From positions 62,001 to 126,000 of the forward strand of contig NZ_AJKI01000063.1 in NCBI RefSeq assembly GCF_000259075.1: a stretch of 64,000 nt of DNA, given 5' to 3'. This stretch comes from Marinilabilia salmonicolor JCM 21150. GTDB taxonomy: Bacteria > Bacteroidota > Bacteroidia > Bacteroidales > Marinilabiliaceae. The position numbers and the translations under genes are program-made. This document shows, piece by piece, positions 54,497-63,636 of the stretch (position 1 is its first letter; each line of letters starts with the position of its first letter). The notes below the pieces were generated by a model. That model was given only the letters and a program-made list of their open reading frames with translations, was not told where the DNA came from and did no database searches.

Positions 54497-56746
54497 TTAC
54501 TCGATCATATTGACATCGAGCGCGCGCGCCAGTGTATGATCAAAGTTTTCAGGTAGAAACAAAAGAAATTCACTCCCTTTGCCGGGTCTGGACTTCAACT
54601 CGATATGGCCGCCCAGCATATGTGCCAGATGCTTACAAAGGGCCAGTCCCAGCCCGTTGCCTCCAAACATACGGGTGTGTCCCTCATCTGCCTGCCTGAA
54701 ACGACGGAAAATAACCTTGTGCATTTTAGCAGGGATACCAATCCCTGTGTCTTTTACCGAAAACAATACCCACCTGTTATCAGTATAAGAGACACTGATT
54801 GTGATGCCACCCTGCTCTGTGAATTTCACAGCATTGGACAACAAATTCAACAGAATCTGACGAAGTCGTGACTCGTCGGTTATCAACTTAAACTTATCCG
54901 GCAGGGCATTTTGAACGGAAACCTGAAGCTGAGACTTATTCATCTTTGTTTGATAACCTTCTGTTTCCCGAAGCAAATCATCCAGTAGTTTGGGAATCTT
55001 AACTTTCACCGGATGAACCTCTACCAAACCCGAATCGATAAATGAGAATTCGATGATGTCATCCATAACGTGCAGCAGGTGTTCACTGCTCTCGTTAATC
55101 ATATCAATGTACATAAGCGACTCATTGCGTGTAATGTGGTCATCCTTCAGCAGTCCTGAGAAGCCCATCACGGCATTAAGCGGAGTCCGGATTTCGTGGC
55201 TGATATTGGCCAGGAATGCTGATTTGAGACGATCGCTTTCCTCTGCTCTCTTCCGGGCTCTCACCACCTTGGTGACATCACGGAAGATCGTCATCTTGGC
55301 CTTATAGGCTCCATCAAAAACCACCGGAACTGTAGTTATCTGATAATCGCGTTTATTAATTCTCTGCTCGAGTCTCTTTCGAAAACGCGACATATTTTCT
55401 TTAGCGGCCATACACCAGGGACACGGCTCTTTTAATCCAAACATCTCCTTGTGGCATTTGGCATTTTTCTTTACACTTCCGAACCGCTTTTTAAATGTAC
55501 GATTCACATAAACAATTTCGAACTTGTCGTTGCTGATCATCACCGGATCCTGGAGATTCTCCATCATGGTCTGATACTTTATCTCACTCTTTTCCAGCGC
55601 CTCTCTGGCCCTTCTGACTTCTGTAACATCTTCCACAAAAGTCACTTTTTTAAACTCCCCGGAAGCATCATTTATGCGGGTAGCATCAGCAACAATAAAA
55701 TGTTCTTGTCCCTTCTTATCAACAACTGTCCAGTTGCCTTTGATTTCTTTTCCATGTAACAGAAAATCATCATGAAGGCCGTACATAAATTCCCTGTTAT
55801 TTTCGGGAACAACCATTGTAAAATGCTTCCCGATCAACTCATTGGGTTTATACCCGTAGATTTGACAATACTCCTCGTTTACAAATTCAAAAAAACCATT
55901 CTTATCCGTAATACAAATACCAATAATACAACTTTCAATGATAGATCTGAACCGGGCCTCACTCTTTTTAAGATCCTCTAACGCTCTTTCCTGAAAAGTA
56001 ATATTCCGGGCCACTGCAAGAATGGCTTTTCGCCCTCTCAGGTTAAATACACGAGCATTCACCTCAGTAGGAATTTCCTTTCCCGTGCGGGTCCGATGCA
56101 TCGTCTTAAAAACAACAAACCCTTTCTCATCAAATCCCTGTACAACCGCCCCATAATCGGTAGCTCCCGGGACATCTATTTCGGACGGAGTCATTCCAGC
56201 CAGTTCTTTCCGCGTATATTCAAGTCTTCTGCAGGCTACATCATTGGCTTCAATAATTGTTTCGGGCACACCATTTTTCTCATCCCAATAAAAAAGAAGA
56301 ACCGCATCACGAATATTTTCGAAAAGTGTGCGGTAAAGGCTTTCACTTTCAGACAAAACGTCTTTGTTCCGGTTTTCTGCAAGTACTTTCTTTATTACCT
56401 CAGTCAGATAAGGTAAAAAGGTCGGCTGGTCAGACCAATACAGCACTTGTTCCGCTCCGGCCCTTGTCAATACAGCGGCTTGCTGAAAATCGTCCTCTTC
56501 ACAAATCACCACCACCGGAACTTTTAGTGCATTTTCATTCATCCAGCGCAGGAAATCATCCGCCCCGGAACCATCGCGCCTGCTTAACAACAACACAACA
56601 TCATATGCTTCTCCTGCCAGTGTTTTTCTGGCACTGGCAGCGTCAGTATGCACCATCACCCCCCCATAAATATCAGCAAGACATCTCTGCAACACGTTCC
56701 CCTGCCGGGAATCTCCGAAATATAATATTTTTGATGATTCAGACAT
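54497..56746 (-). CDS. PAS-domain sensor histidine kinase with pseudo-receiver
   Basis: A 749-residue soluble kinase. Residues about 5-120 look like a receiver fold, but the phosphoacceptor Asp is missing (DVVLLLSRRDGSG has Ser at that position), so it is a pseudo-receiver. Three PAS domains follow (about 135-260, 265-395 and 395-515). The third carries C-x10-C-x-W-C (Cys431, Cys442, Cys445). HisKA has the phospho-His in LANISHEIRTPLN, and the ATPase domain has NLLSNAVKFTE, VKDTGIGIP and GGNGLGLALCKHL. A paralogous kinase lies directly upstream, separated by element copy C. No regulator gene is adjacent. Confidence 0.93.
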   Translation of the reverse strand: MSESSKILYFGDSRQGNVLQRCLADIYGGVMVHTDAASARKTLAGEAYDVVLLLSRRDGSGADDFLRWMNENALKVPVVVICEEDDFQQAAVLTRAGAEQVLYWSDQPTFLPYLTEVIKKVLAENRNKDVLSESESLYRTLFENIRDAVLLFYWDEKNGVPETIIEANDVACRRLEYTRKELAGMTPSEIDVPGATDYGAVVQGFDEKGFVVFKTMHRTRTGKEIPTEVNARVFNLRGRKAILAVARNITFQERALEDLKKSEARFRSIIESCIIGICITDKNGFFEFVNEEYCQIYGYKPNELIGKHFTMVVPENNREFMYGLHDDFLLHGKEIKGNWTVVDKKGQEHFIVADATRINDASGEFKKVTFVEDVTEVRRAREALEKSEIKYQTMMENLQDPVMISNDKFEIVYVNRTFKKRFGSVKKNAKCHKEMFGLKEPCPWCMAAKENMSRFRKRLEQRINKRDYQITTVPVVFDGAYKAKMTIFRDVTKVVRARKRAEESDRLKSAFLANISHEIRTPLNAVMGFSGLLKDDHITRNESLMYIDMINESSEHLLHVMDDIIEFSFIDSGLVEVHPVKVKIPKLLDDLLRETEGYQTKMNKSQLQVSVQNALPDKFKLITDESRLRQILLNLLSNAVKFTEQGGITISVSYTDNRWVLFSVKDTGIGIPAKMHKVIFRRFRQADEGHTRMFGGNGLGLALCKHLAHMLGGHIELKSRPGKGSEFLLFLPENFDHTLARALDVNMIE

Positions 56747-56775
56747 TCAGCAAAAATTTAGTAAGTCTAACCTGC

Positions 56776-56975
56776 CATAAGCATAAACCAGGTAATATGT
56801 AAACAGGCTGAAAGCCTGAGAGCAATAGCCCAGAGCAACGTCCTGGGTTTAGAAGTATCCCCCTCTCCTTATCTATCAGATATTTATGCATTCCGTTAAA
56901 AGGAAAAAGCCTCGCTTTTGGGAGAACTACCTTATACATAAGCCAGGTGTAAACAGGCTTTCAGCCTGAAAACAA
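56776..56975 (+). repeat. Multi-hairpin intergenic element, copy C (two partial copies)
   Basis: Two partial copies in plus orientation. The first (from about 56776) has leader GCATAAACCAGG, TGTAAACAGG, hairpin 1 CAGGCTGAAAGCCTG, AGCAATAGCCC and part of hairpin 2, then decays near 56866. The second starts near 56929 with CCTTATACATAAGCC, TGTAAACAGG and hairpin 1 with the opposite loop (CAGGCTTTCAGCCTG). The central hairpin is lost. They lie between two paralogous kinase genes. Confidence 0.85.
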
Positions 56976-57135
56976 TATAACCTATTCCAATATGCAGGTT
57001 AAAATAAACCGTACTTTACGTTCAAAAAAAATAATGGTTCCAAAAAATGAATATCAAGATACAGGAAAAAAAAGATCAACAACAACAACAACACAGATGC
57101 AAAAAGCAGGATCAATCAGACCTGTTCTGCTTAAT

Positions 57136-58836
57136 TCATGGATAAGGCAGTACATGTAACGGCAATACCACCGAGAAAATACTTCCATTGCCAATGGAGG
57201 AACGCACTTTTAAACGTCCACCCATCCCCTCCACCAGGTTTTTACTAATGAACAATCCCAATCCGTTGCCCCCTGCCACACGGGTCGAAGATTCATCAAC
57301 CTGCCGGAATCGCTCAAAAATGATGGGTATTTTATTTTTCGGAATCCCGATACCCGTATCTTCGACATTAAAAACAACCTCTTTGTCGTTGTGAAATGCT
57401 TCCAGCTTAACAACACCTTTTTTGGTAAATTTTATTCCGTTATTCATCAGATTCATCAGAACCTGCTTTAGCCGCAACGGATCTGTTTTCACCGAAAATC
57501 CTGCCGGGAGATGATTGTCCAAAAGCAGCTTAAGCTCGGGTTTGCCACCGTCAACCAATTCCAGCCTCATCACATCCATCACTTCCGACAACAAAACATT
57601 TAAATCTGTCGGTATAGTGGAAATACGCAGATCTCCCTGCTCAATTCTGGCAACATCCACAATGTCATCAATAATATTCAACAACTGCAGCCCGCTCTGA
57701 TGAATCAGATCCACAAACCGGTTTTTATCCTCTTTAGATAAAGTATCGTCGTTCAGGATGTCTGAAAAACCAAGAATGGCATTGAGCGGGGTGCGAACTT
57801 CGTGACTCATATTTGCCAGGAAAGCTGTTTTCAGCCGATCACTCTCTTCTGCTCTTTTTTTATCCTGAAGAATTTCTGTCAGATCTCGAAGTACCACCAT
57901 CTTCCTCATTACCCCGGGCTCAAATTCCACCGGCACCATAATAATCTGAAAAATACGCCCATCCGACTCCCTGAAATATTCGGATTCGAATTTTTCACTC
58001 ATGCGAAGATCTGTAACTTCCTTACACCACTGACACTTCTGATAAGCGCCCATTATTTTGCGATAACAAAAAGCCTCTTCATCGATGGTTCCGAAACTTT
58101 CTCTAAAGGCCTTATTGGCAAAAACAATGCGACAATCATTATCAGTAATATAAAGAGGTACATCCAGCTGCTCCATCATATTCCGGTATCTTTGTTCACT
58201 TCTGCGAAGCTCCTCTTCTGCCTTTATATGTTCGGTCACATCGCTAACAAATGTCACCAACCGTTTTTTCCCGTTTACCCAGGTTATGGGAACCGTATCC
58301 ACCACCACCGTTTTGGCGACTCCGTTTTTATCACGTACAGCCCATGTTCCCTGGCGCCCTTCATTCCTGTCAAACAGCTGGGCATGTACTTCCAGTACCG
58401 TTTCCCGAAGATTCTCATCAACCAGCATGTCAATTTTATTCTTTAGAAACTCATTAACCTCATAGCCATAGATTGCACAAAACGCAGTATTCACATACTC
58501 AAAAACACCATATTTGTCTGTTATACAAATACCGGACACGGACTTTTCAATAACCTTTTTAAATCGCTGCTCACTCTGCTCCAAAGATTCAGAAAGTTTT
58601 CGGTTACGGTTTAGATAATTCTTTATCATCAGCAACAACAGAATAGCAACCGTAATAACAAAAAACTCTCCTTTCCACGATTGGATGTTTGTATATTCTT
58701 CCGGATTGTCAAACAACAGAAACACCAGCCTGTCACTGAACAAAATCCAGGCACTCCCAAGCAGGAAGAATGTCACTGAAACCCGGATGGCCATCATCCA
58801 TTCAGGATCTAGGTGTTGTTTGAGACGGGTGAACAT
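57136..58836 (-). CDS. Membrane PAS sensor histidine kinase
   Basis: A 566-residue kinase, paralogous to the adjacent one. Two transmembrane helices (about 16-38 and 52-72; VTFFLLGSAWILFSDRLVF, FFVITVAILLLLMI) flank a short loop. Two PAS domains follow, the second with the same C-x10-C-x-W-C pattern (Cys257, Cys268, Cys271). HisKA has LANMSHEVRTPLN; the ATPase domain has VEDTGIGIP and GGNGLGLFISKNL. No receiver domain is present. The shared cysteine motif suggests a redox or metal/cofactor sensor (inference). Confidence 0.93.
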   Translation of the reverse strand: MFTRLKQHLDPEWMMAIRVSVTFFLLGSAWILFSDRLVFLLFDNPEEYTNIQSWKGEFFVITVAILLLLMIKNYLNRNRKLSESLEQSEQRFKKVIEKSVSGICITDKYGVFEYVNTAFCAIYGYEVNEFLKNKIDMLVDENLRETVLEVHAQLFDRNEGRQGTWAVRDKNGVAKTVVVDTVPITWVNGKKRLVTFVSDVTEHIKAEEELRRSEQRYRNMMEQLDVPLYITDNDCRIVFANKAFRESFGTIDEEAFCYRKIMGAYQKCQWCKEVTDLRMSEKFESEYFRESDGRIFQIIMVPVEFEPGVMRKMVVLRDLTEILQDKKRAEESDRLKTAFLANMSHEVRTPLNAILGFSDILNDDTLSKEDKNRFVDLIHQSGLQLLNIIDDIVDVARIEQGDLRISTIPTDLNVLLSEVMDVMRLELVDGGKPELKLLLDNHLPAGFSVKTDPLRLKQVLMNLMNNGIKFTKKGVVKLEAFHNDKEVVFNVEDTGIGIPKNKIPIIFERFRQVDESSTRVAGGNGLGLFISKNLVEGMGGRLKVRSSIGNGSIFSVVLPLHVLPYP

Positions 58837-58902
58837 ATAGTGTTTTTTAGATTTTTTACATTTAATCTAACGTATGTACGGAAAAAATCGTTCAATGGAT
58901 TC

Positions 58903-58937
58903 AAAAAAAAGGGATGCCCCGTCACAGAACATCCCTT
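58903..58937 (-). terminator. Intrinsic terminator of the adhesin gene
   Basis: On the minus strand AAGGGATG pairs with CATCCCTT (8-bp stem) over a 13-nt loop, and a run of eight T residues follows. It lies 21 bp past the adhesin stop codon. Confidence 0.88.
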
Positions 58938-58958
58938 AACCATTTGTAAAAAACCTGT

Positions 58959-61900
58959 CTATAAAACGACAATCTTTTCTAAAAGTGTCCTTTCTTTCAT
59001 CTCTATTTTAAGGAAATAGATTCCGCTCTTTAAAGAAGTCACATCAATCCGCACAGCACTGGCATCCGCTTCAACATAATGCACTTTCAAAGATCGACCA
59101 CTCAAATCAATCACCTCCAGATTTAAAATATCCGACACATTGATTCCACCAATAAAAACATAAGTGTCGGCCGGAACAGGGAATACAGAAGAACTCTCTT
59201 CCTGTTCAGCCAGCACAGTGTTGGCAACTGTAACCGTCAACACTCCGGATACTTCATCATAAGCAAAGTAATAATTATTGTCCAACCCTCCCGAAACCTC
59301 AATATCATATTCTCCGGGCACTGAGGACTCATCAGCAATACAGGAAGCTATAGGCACCTCATCGATAACAGTGACATCATCGGCATTGACAAATCCAGAA
59401 TACTCCAGTTCAAACACAGGATTGGTTTCTCCAACCACCCGTGTAGCATCTTTTGCCTTCACGGTCAGTGGTGCCTGATTAACAGAAAGCACTCCGCTCA
59501 CATAACTGAAGTCGTAGTTTTCATCAGATCCCTCGCCCAGGGTGATAGCATAATCGCCCACATTGCTGCTACCATCTGCTTCAGTCGAAACCACAGGAAG
59601 AGTCATCAAAACTGAAGCATCTTCTCCATTTACAAATCCGGAATAATTAAAAGTAAGTTCAGGATTAACCTCTCCGTAGAGACGGGTTTGGTCATCAGCA
59701 GTCACTATAAGCGAAGCTTTGGAAATGGAGGCCGTCAAAACAGGTTGCTCAAGAGCATAATTAGTGACATCAGTACCGGTAAGTGTCATGTTGGTTGTTA
59801 CAGTAATTCCATCTCCTGAACCAACCTGAGCAAATATCCCGGATGTATGATTACTCAGCACCACATCATCATCACCTTCCACCGCATTGTCCTCCAAAAC
59901 AGCGTTACTCACCGCAGCCACTGTTGTGCCATCGTAAATTTTATCCTGAGCGACAGCATTTACCACCGACACAGGTTTAGGTAAAACATTGAGGGAGGTG
60001 CTACCGTTAATAAGAGGCAGGTAAGATTCCGCGTCAATGGGAAAAAATGCCACCTCTTCTTCCACTGTACCCACTTCGTTCATATCGGAGACAAACATAA
60101 AATAAAAAGTTCCTGCAACGGGGCTGCCTTCATGTGTGGCCTCCCCTCCCGAAAGGACAGATTCTCCAACAGCTTGTCCGTAAACAATGTCTGATGCCTC
60201 AGGCCAGGAAGTTACGGTAACTTTACCGATAGCTCCGGGATGCGGATTCTCCTCATTATCGAGAAGATAGGGGTATGAAACATACTCTTCCAGGGCATCA
60301 ATGCCCCAGGTATTTGTAAAATCCCAATCGATAAAAGAAGTAGCCTCGCGCATCTCTATACCGTTTAGACCAATGCCGCCGACTGAATTCTCCTGCCCGC
60401 TGGCATTGATGTCCCAATAGGAAGAGATAACCTCTCCATCGTTCACTCCTGCGAAACCACCAATGGTAGCATCAGAACCATTAACGGCAGTAGCGGAATA
60501 ACAGTTCGTGATGTTACCTGTAATTAATCCACCCTCTGTATTTTCCTCCGCAATTTCAAGGTTTTCACCAACCAGTCCACCCGCGTTAAGCGGTGCATTT
60601 ATTCCTCCCAATGCATAGCAGTTTTCTATATCACCGGTATTTTGTCCAACCAGTCCACCAGCTGCTCCATCGGTTGCAGTAACCATCCCGGAGGCATAGC
60701 TATTATTTATCCTACCTGCATAATTTTCAAAAACCATCATCATATCTGCCTCAACCTCCTCATTGTTTCCAACCAAACCTCCTGATTTTAAAGGTGCGTT
60801 TACCGTTGCAAATGAGGAACACCTCGTAATGTCTCCCGTATTCTGTCCAACCAGACCTCCACACTCTCCTGTTGTTGCAGTTACCACTGAATTCGCTCCC
60901 ACAGAGCACTGCTGAATCATCCCTCTAAACCCTTGCACGGGTTGATCATTACTAATGCCTGCAATACCTCCAACATACTCTCCTCCTGTAACAGCCCCCT
61001 CAACATGGCATCGCAGTATGGTTCCGCTATTAGCGCCAATCAACCCTCCAACAGCACTTCCGGTAGATACCACCTCAACCGTAGCAGAACAGTCACTAAT
61101 AACTGATCCATTTATGAATGAACCTGCCAAACCACCAACATTTCCCGGCTCAGCATTAACTTTCCCGGAAACATGAACATTACTAATTATGGAACCTTCG
61201 GAAACAGAACCTGCTAAAATAGCCGTTGCGGATTTTCCAACAATTTCTGCTAACGGATCAACAGAAACATTCAGATTAATAATTTCAGCAGAATTAACGT
61301 AACCAAACAATCCGTTGATATATTCATTAGGCCTGTTTATTTTCAGGTTTAAAACAGAAAAACTATTTCCATTTAAGTGACCTTCAAAATTCTCATAATA
61401 ACCTAAACGCTCCCAAAATAACCCATTATTATACCCCGGATTCCCTTCCGACAGATACTCCTGCAAATCAATATCATTGACCAACACATAGTATTTATCC
61501 GCATGCGAACTACCGAGATAATTCCTGATTTCATCCAGGTCTTTAGGTGTTTTAATACGGAAAGGGTCAGCCTCTGTGCCTGCACCGCCGGAAAATGGAA
61601 TTTCATCAACATTTACCACCACATTTTCTTCAGTGTAAAGTTGCGCATCGTTCTGATCGGTGGCACGCACCAGCAATGAAAAACTTTCATAATCATAGCG
61701 ATTCACCCCTTCCTGCAGAAGAGTCAACTCACCGGTTGCTGCATCTATTGAAAAAAATCCATCTTCATTGCCACTCTGAATGGAGAAAACAGGAGCATTG
61801 TCCGTGGCATCTTCATCGGTAGCTGTAACCAAACCGATTGAAATTCCGGCAGGTGACTCCTCATCAAATCTCAACATCTGACCAGCGTCAACCACAGGTG

Positions 61901-63170
61901 TTTCGTTTACATCAGTCACGTCAATTGTCATCATCCCTGTAACAGGTTCACTAATGCCATCGGAGACCTCAACTTCTATCTGGCACTGACTAACTTCCTC
62001 ATAATCGAAGGCAGAAGCCGTTTCCAGATTGATTCCATTACTAACAAAGAGATCATTATCCGTTGCAGCATTTGCCGTCAGACTAAATGTCAGGGGATCG
62101 GAATCAGCATCAGTGGCAGAAAGAGCACCAACCACAGTGCCGGCCGATAAATTTTCATCAAAAGTATTGTTATCAAGGGCAAGACCGGCAGGCTGAGCAT
62201 TCAAAACATATTGCCGGATGTTGTCGATGTAAATATCCTGGTTGCTATAATCATCAAAAGTTAGTCTTACATCGGAACCACCAACAATAGGAATAGCCAC
62301 CTCACACCATTCTTCGGAATAAGATGTTGATCCGGCATAATAAACACTAACTTCAAACCGGATTACACCCCCGACCAAAGCTCTGATTCTATATGACTCT
62401 GAATGATTAATTTTCACATTAAACGTCAGCATATCAACGTCCGGATCGGCAACCTGAAACTCAACATATTCGCCCGGACTTCCATCCACATACAATGAAT
62501 ATGACGAATTAGCACCATCAGTTGCTATGTTACTTGTACTACCAGAAACAATCACATCAGAAGGTATGGTTTGATCTTCAAAATCAACACTACTTATTTC
62601 ACACATTCCTTTCGGACTATGATCTGGAATAACCAATTCTCCTAATTTTAAATCCGCCGAAGGATCCTGAGTATCCCAGTAATATAACTTTAGCGTTGTA
62701 TTTTCCAACGCTGCCTGTTCTGTCGGATCTGTGACAGTCCCCGAATTAGAATCTACAATACTTCCGCTGTAATCATCCGAACAAGTTACTACCGAAAAAT
62801 TATAATCCGCATCAACCGTAATGGTTGTGTATAGCCACTTATTCAAATGATTACCGCGCAGATTACTAATATCATTTGTCGAAACAGTCGTCTGAGCCAG
62901 TTTTATCCCCCCTCGTATATAACTACCATTATTCGTTACATACCATTTGAATTTAACAGTTCCATTAACAGCATTAAAGGCATCTTTAAGAAAAATCAGA
63001 TTCCCATTTCTATACCCGACGGATGGAATTCTCAAACCATCCACTTCTTCAGTAACAGGTCCTGAATAAACGATACTAAAATTATCCGCGGTCATGGGAA
63101 CACTTCGTGTTTGGGCCAAAACGTATCCCGTAATAATTACAAACAAAACAAAGAGTAAAAATTTCTTCAT
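58959..63170 (-). CDS. Large secreted adhesin-like protein, type IX cargo (cadherin, GLUG, MBG domains)
   Basis: A 1403-residue exported protein. It starts with a signal peptide (MKKFLLFVLFVIITGYVLAQ). Residues about 20-330 hold beta-rich regions of unclear family (DDYSNQDIYIDNI). Two cadherin-like domains follow (about 340-540; LSATDADSDPLTF, TGELTLLQEG). A run of GLUG motifs lies near 610-960 (VGGLIGANSGTI, GGLVGQNTGDI). YDG/MBG domains cover about 1010-1300 (DKIYDGTTVAAV, YGEVNPELTFNYSGF, VGETNPVFELEYSGF). The last ~75 residues are a Por secretion C-terminal sorting domain (LEVIDLSGRSLKV, LKSGIYFLKIEMKERT). It is probably transported by type IX secretion and anchored at the surface. Upstream is an unusual palindrome-rich region with no obvious promoter. 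Confidence 0.92.
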   Translation of the reverse strand: MKKFLLFVLFVIITGYVLAQTRSVPMTADNFSIVYSGPVTEEVDGLRIPSVGYRNGNLIFLKDAFNAVNGTVKFKWYVTNNGSYIRGGIKLAQTTVSTNDISNLRGNHLNKWLYTTITVDADYNFSVVTCSDDYSGSIVDSNSGTVTDPTEQAALENTTLKLYYWDTQDPSADLKLGELVIPDHSPKGMCEISSVDFEDQTIPSDVIVSGSTSNIATDGANSSYSLYVDGSPGEYVEFQVADPDVDMLTFNVKINHSESYRIRALVGGVIRFEVSVYYAGSTSYSEEWCEVAIPIVGGSDVRLTFDDYSNQDIYIDNIRQYVLNAQPAGLALDNNTFDENLSAGTVVGALSATDADSDPLTFSLTANAATDNDLFVSNGINLETASAFDYEEVSQCQIEVEVSDGISEPVTGMMTIDVTDVNETPVVDAGQMLRFDEESPAGISIGLVTATDEDATDNAPVFSIQSGNEDGFFSIDAATGELTLLQEGVNRYDYESFSLLVRATDQNDAQLYTEENVVVNVDEIPFSGGAGTEADPFRIKTPKDLDEIRNYLGSSHADKYYVLVNDIDLQEYLSEGNPGYNNGLFWERLGYYENFEGHLNGNSFSVLNLKINRPNEYINGLFGYVNSAEIINLNVSVDPLAEIVGKSATAILAGSVSEGSIISNVHVSGKVNAEPGNVGGLAGSFINGSVISDCSATVEVVSTGSAVGGLIGANSGTILRCHVEGAVTGGEYVGGIAGISNDQPVQGFRGMIQQCSVGANSVVTATTGECGGLVGQNTGDITRCSSFATVNAPLKSGGLVGNNEEVEADMMMVFENYAGRINNSYASGMVTATDGAAGGLVGQNTGDIENCYALGGINAPLNAGGLVGENLEIAEENTEGGLITGNITNCYSATAVNGSDATIGGFAGVNDGEVISSYWDINASGQENSVGGIGLNGIEMREATSFIDWDFTNTWGIDALEEYVSYPYLLDNEENPHPGAIGKVTVTSWPEASDIVYGQAVGESVLSGGEATHEGSPVAGTFYFMFVSDMNEVGTVEEEVAFFPIDAESYLPLINGSTSLNVLPKPVSVVNAVAQDKIYDGTTVAAVSNAVLEDNAVEGDDDVVLSNHTSGIFAQVGSGDGITVTTNMTLTGTDVTNYALEQPVLTASISKASLIVTADDQTRLYGEVNPELTFNYSGFVNGEDASVLMTLPVVSTEADGSSNVGDYAITLGEGSDENYDFSYVSGVLSVNQAPLTVKAKDATRVVGETNPVFELEYSGFVNADDVTVIDEVPIASCIADESSVPGEYDIEVSGGLDNNYYFAYDEVSGVLTVTVANTVLAEQEESSSVFPVPADTYVFIGGINVSDILNLEVIDLSGRSLKVHYVEADASAVRIDVTSLKSGIYFLKIEMKERTLLEKIVVL

Positions 63171-63405
63171 AGCATAAGCGTTTTTTGGTTCTGTAAATTG
63201 TCTTGAAGTTTATACGCCAACGCTCCCTGAAGAGTTGAAAGTATATGGGATTCGAAAAGTGCTAATTAGAATTCGTGCAGGTTCTCAGGATATTCGTTTG
63301 GCAGCTCTTTCTCTCGGTTTATCTAAAAAGAAGTGCTAATCATCAAAAGCAGACAACCATTTCCCTCAAAAAACAATAAAAAGGAATGTATAGCCCTTTA
63401 CATAC
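63171..63405. other. Gene-free region upstream of the adhesin
   Basis: No intact gene. A 53-codon open stretch on the plus strand (63178-63339, ending SLGLSKKKC) looks protein-like but lacks a start and may be chance. A 14-bp sequence GTTTATCTAAAAAG at 63317-63330 recurs at 63607-63620. Confidence 0.4.
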
Positions 63406-63541
63406 CTTAGACATAAAGCCGACAAGGTGCAACCAGGCTGAAAGCCTGAGAGCAACAGCCCTGGGCAACGCCCAGGGTTTAGAGTTATCCCCCACGCCCT
63501 CTCTCTTTATTGGTCGCGTTGCGACCAATAAAGAGCAATTA
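63406..63541 (+). repeat. Multi-hairpin intergenic element, copy D (left two-thirds)
   Basis: A plus-orientation copy with leader CCTTAGACATAAAGCC, hairpin 1 at 63434-63448 (CAGGCTGAAAGCCTG), hairpin 2 at 63459-63477 (CCCTGGGC-AAC-GCCCAGGG, perfect 8-bp arms) and the central hairpin at 63503-63535 (CTCTTTATTGGTCGC, 15-bp perfect arms, loop GTT). The right part, hairpins 4 and 5, is missing. It lies upstream of the adhesin gene. Confidence 0.9.
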
Positions 63542-63636
63542 ATCAGGTTTAACAACCGGATAGAATGAAAAAATATTGCAAACAATAAAAATTTTCCATA
63601 AATAGTGTTTATCTAAAAAGTCCAACTTCTGCGTTG

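Noticed and set aside
63178-63339. Plus-strand 53-codon open stretch ending SLGLSKKKC
   Set aside because: Protein-like, but there is no start codon or known family, and a run of this length is not rare by chance.
63386-63568. Short open frame in copy D (60 codons)
   Set aside because: It is the translation of the palindromic element itself, not a gene.
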